Below, piece by piece: positions 61,885 to 64,000 of a DNA stretch of 64,000 nt. Under the pieces are notes generated by a model. The model saw nothing but the letters and a program-made list of their open reading frames with translations. It was not told where the DNA came from and did no database searches. How positions within the stretch are numbered: position 1 is the first letter of the stretch; each line of letters opens with the position of its first letter. The translations under genes and the position numbers were made by a program. Source of the stretch: Mediterraneibacter massiliensis (GTDB lineage: Bacteria > Bacillota > Clostridia > Lachnospirales > Lachnospiraceae); assembly GCF_001487105.1 (NCBI RefSeq), contig NZ_LN913001.1, positions 2,040,372-2,104,371 on the forward strand, written 5' to 3'.

Positions 61885-61923
61885 AAAGACTTTGCATTGT
61901 TCAGGCAGTGTATGGTCTTTTTT
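61885..61923 (+). terminator. riboswitch expression-platform terminator
   Basis: AAAGACT-GCATTG pairs with CAGTGTATGGTCTTT, followed by TTTTTT. It lies right after the aptamer, as expected for transcription attenuation. Confidence 0.85.
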
Positions 61924-62043
61924 ATTTTCTGTATACTCTCCCGCTGAACCGATTATAGATAGGAGGTGAGGTTATGGACTCTGGCGCCAGTTATCACTCG
62001 TGTAACCCAATAAAAATACATACAGAAATAAGAGGTATAAACT
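61924..62043 (+). other. mgtE leader after the terminator, with a short overlapping reading frame
   Basis: Starting at 61974 a frame with the strong site AGGAGGTGAGGTT codes MDSGASYHSCNPIKIHTEIR and on to 62159, overlapping mgtE in another frame. It may be chance or a leader peptide. Confidence 0.35.
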
Positions 62044-63375
62044 ATGAACAAAGATATTTTTGTAAAACTTCTCGAACAGCGCCAGTTCAAGGCTGTGAGA
62101 AGTATTTTGGATGTCATGAACGAAGTGGACATAGCCTCCCTTCTCTCCGTTCTCAATGACAAAGAACTTGTACTTGCTTTCCGCCTGATCCCGAAAGATA
62201 AGGCCGCAGAGGTATTTGCCAATATGAGCAGCTCCATGCAGACTTATCTGGTGGAGATGTTTACGGAAAAGGAATTAAAAGAACTGCTGGACGATCTATA
62301 TATGGATGATACGGTAGACATACTGGAAGAACTTCCCGCGAATCTGGTCAGCCGTATACTGGACGCCGTCAGTCCATCCGACAGGCTGATGATCAATGAA
62401 TTGTTAAACTATCCAGATGACAGCGCCGGAAGTATCATGACTACAGAATATGTAGACATACGCAAAACAATGACCGTCGCGCAGGCTATGGCACATATCA
62501 AAGAAACAGGTATACACAAGGAGACCATCTATACCTGCTATGTCACAGAACGCCGTCAGCTCATCGGCATCGTGTCGGCAAAAGAGTTAATGACGGAAGA
62601 TGACAACATGCGGATCGAAGAATTAATGGAGACAGAGATCATCTCTGTCCACACACATACAGACCAGGAAGAAGTCGCGCAGCTTCTGCGAAAGTATAAC
62701 CTGCTTGCGCTTCCGGTACTGGATGCGGAAAACTATATGGTAGGGATCGTCACATTTGACGACGCGATGGATGTCATGGTCGAAGAAACCACTGAAGATA
62801 TTACAAAAATGGCTGCCATGAGCCCCAGTGAGAAGCCCTATTTTGCGACTTCTGTATTCGCTCATGCAAAACATCGCATCCCCTGGCTTCTCGTCCTGAT
62901 GTTCTCCGCCACAGTCACCGGCACCATTATCACACGCTATGAGAATGCCTTTGACGCAGTTCCTCTTTTAGTCTCTTTTATTCCCATGCTGATGGATACC
63001 GGAGGCAACTGTGGTTCTCAGAGTTCTACCCTTGTAATCCGGGGAATTGCACTGGATGAGATTCATTTTCGCGACCTGTTCAAAGTACTTTTCAAAGAAT
63101 TTCGTATCTCTTTAATCGTCGGGCTCGTGCTGGCAGCGGCCAACGGCATCCGAATCTTTATCATGTATCAGAATGTTACCCTTGCACTGGTGATCGCACT
63201 TTCACTTGCTGCTACAATCGTTGTAGCAAAACTCATCGGCTGTCTCCTGCCGCTATGCGCCAAGCAAGTTCATCTGGATCCGGCGATCATGGCCTCGCCT
63301 TTGATCACGACATTGGTAGATACGTTTTCGATCTTGATCTATTTTACTATAGCTACACATTTTTTCAATCTATAA
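62044..63375 (+). CDS. mgtE: MgtE-type magnesium transporter
   Basis: 443 residues. N-terminal superhelical domain ~1-125, two CBS domains ~130-250 (LIGIVSAKELMTEDDN and VGIVTFDDAMDVMVEE), then five membrane segments with MLMDTGGNCGSQSSTLVIRG. AAGAGGT lies 9-10 nt before the ATG. Control by the M-box is clear from position. Confidence 0.95.
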   Translation: MNKDIFVKLLEQRQFKAVRSILDVMNEVDIASLLSVLNDKELVLAFRLIPKDKAAEVFANMSSSMQTYLVEMFTEKELKELLDDLYMDDTVDILEELPANLVSRILDAVSPSDRLMINELLNYPDDSAGSIMTTEYVDIRKTMTVAQAMAHIKETGIHKETIYTCYVTERRQLIGIVSAKELMTEDDNMRIEELMETEIISVHTHTDQEEVAQLLRKYNLLALPVLDAENYMVGIVTFDDAMDVMVEETTEDITKMAAMSPSEKPYFATSVFAHAKHRIPWLLVLMFSATVTGTIITRYENAFDAVPLLVSFIPMLMDTGGNCGSQSSTLVIRGIALDEIHFRDLFKVLFKEFRISLIVGLVLAAANGIRIFIMYQNVTLALVIALSLAATIVVAKLIGCLLPLCAKQVHLDPAIMASPLITTLVDTFSILIYFTIATHFFNL

Positions 63376-63379
63376 ATAT

Positions 63380-63435
63380 GCTCCCTTCTAAGTAACAAGT
63401 TTTTTATTATTTCACTTGTCTGCCTAGAAGGGAGC
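63380..63435. terminator. terminator between mgtE and ilvE
   Basis: GCTCCCTTCTA pairs with TAGAAGGGAGC, with an inner CAAGT/ACTTG stem. It serves the two convergent genes. Confidence 0.8.
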
Positions 63436-63481
63436 AATTCATTCTATTTTCTGTTTTTATTTTTCTTAATACGCCTGTTTC

Positions 63482-64000
63482 TTATTCGATCACTTTGATC
63501 CAGCCTTCCGGTGCCTCGATATGTCCCATTTGGATCCCGGTCAGTGTATCATAGAGTTTCTGGATCGTCGGTCCCATTTTCTCCATTCCACTTGGGAAGC
63601 AGATTTCTTTTCCATGGTCTACAACCTTGCCTACAGGAGAGATCACTGCCGCCGTTCCGCACAGACCGCACTCTGCAAATTCTTTCACTTCCTCGAAGTA
63701 TACGTCTCTTTCCTCTACTTCTAACCCCAGATAATGTTCTGCTACATACAAAAGAGAGCGTCTTGTGATAGAAGGCAGGATCGTATCCGAATGAGGGGTA
63801 ACTACTTTATGATCCTTTGTGATAAAGATAAAGTTTGCGCCCCCTGTCTCTTCCACCTTTGTCCTAGTTGCGGAATCCAGATACATATTTTCATCAAATC
63901 CATTTGCATGTGCTGTGACGATCGCATGCAGACTCATAGCATAGTTCAGACCTGCCTTAATATGCCCCGTCCCGTGCGGCGCAGCACGATCAAAATCAGA
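63482..64000 (-). CDS. ilvE: branched-chain amino acid aminotransferase, 3' part
   Basis: Partial: the gene continues beyond the right edge. The visible ~172 residues start SDFDRAAPHGTGHIKAGLNY and include NMYLDSATRTKVEETGGANF, ILPSITRRSLLYVAEHYLGL and CGTAAVISPVG, all typical of the IlvE C-terminal half (PLP fold IV). It transfers amino groups of Leu, Ile and Val. Confidence 0.93.
   Translation of the reverse strand, partial: SDFDRAAPHGTGHIKAGLNYAMSLHAIVTAHANGFDENMYLDSATRTKVEETGGANFIFITKDHKVVTPHSDTILPSITRRSLLYVAEHYLGLEVEERDVYFEEVKEFAECGLCGTAAVISPVGKVVDHGKEICFPSGMEKMGPTIQKLYDTLTGIQMGHIEAPEGWIKVIE

Noticed and set aside
61974..62159. Plus-strand frame with a strong ribosome site overlapping the mgtE start
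   Set aside because: The strong AGGAGG is suggestive of a leader peptide, but the frame overlaps mgtE, its composition follows mgtE codons out of frame, and the M-box and terminator already explain control. Kept only as a note on the leader.

Overview
The window (about 42-45% G+C by eye) looks like a chromosome segment of an anaerobic gut Clostridia, most likely Lachnospiraceae. Grounds: strong AGGAGG ribosome sites, LPXTG-type sortase proteins, an M-box leader before mgtE, a guanine-type riboswitch, selenium-linked molybdenum hydroxylase genes and Tn916/Tn1549-like mobile remnants. The species cannot be named from sequence alone.

Layout. 1-1.7 kb: a zinc-ribbon membrane protein and a small unknown gene. 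1.9-6.2 kb: an accessory island with a decayed MobT-like fragment, a large BspA-type leucine-rich-repeat wall-anchored protein, and a small serine recombinase. Between the last two lies a 147-bp segment bounded by inverted 18-bp sites. It holds a near-consensus promoter that now points away from the surface gene and a terminator that blocks read-through, so it looks like a phase switch caught OFF. 6.5-16.6 kb: an NMT1-type ABC solute-binding protein gene split in two by a 9.0-kb element with a large serine recombinase. The 9-bp core AGGCGGCAT is at both ends, and joining the halves restores a 351-codon frame. Cargo: a LysR regulator with a divergent redox/hydrolase cluster (one flavodoxin frameshifted) and a toxin-antitoxin remnant. 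16.8-18.8 kb: a NifX-like metal protein, a CdaR-type regulator and a small unknown gene.

18.9-39.2 kb: molybdenum uptake (modA, modB, modC and a ModE-like regulator) followed by an anaerobic purine/urate degradation locus. One arm (minus strand) is ssnA, purine permease, ygfK, yqeC, a yqeB-mocA fusion and a fused Se-dependent xanthine dehydrogenase-like enzyme. The divergent arm (plus strand) is a PAS/HTH regulator, ygeX (diaminopropionate ammonia-lyase), ygeY, ygeW, ridA and carbamate kinase. Together they suggest molybdate import, cofactor maturation, purine oxidation and ring opening, then harvesting of ammonia, pyruvate and ATP through carbamoyl phosphate. 39.2-41.8 kb: a 481-bp non-coding element with 26-bp perfect terminal inverted repeats, then a second LPXTG-type surface protein. 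42.1-50.1 kb: a sugar locus (RpiR regulator, class II aldolase, DhaK-like and DhaL-like kinase subunits, PfkB kinase, ribose-type ABC transporter). Its DhaK-like protein lacks both histidines known to be catalytic.

50.6-57.9 kb: a second, three-subunit xanthine dehydrogenase with guanine deaminase, a guanine-type riboswitch, a permuted XdhC/CoxI maturation protein and a MoeA-like protein. 58-64 kb: housekeeping genes nadE, hslO, a methyltransferase, M-box-controlled mgtE and the 3' part of ilvE, which runs off the right edge. I saw no CRISPR array, rRNA or tRNA.
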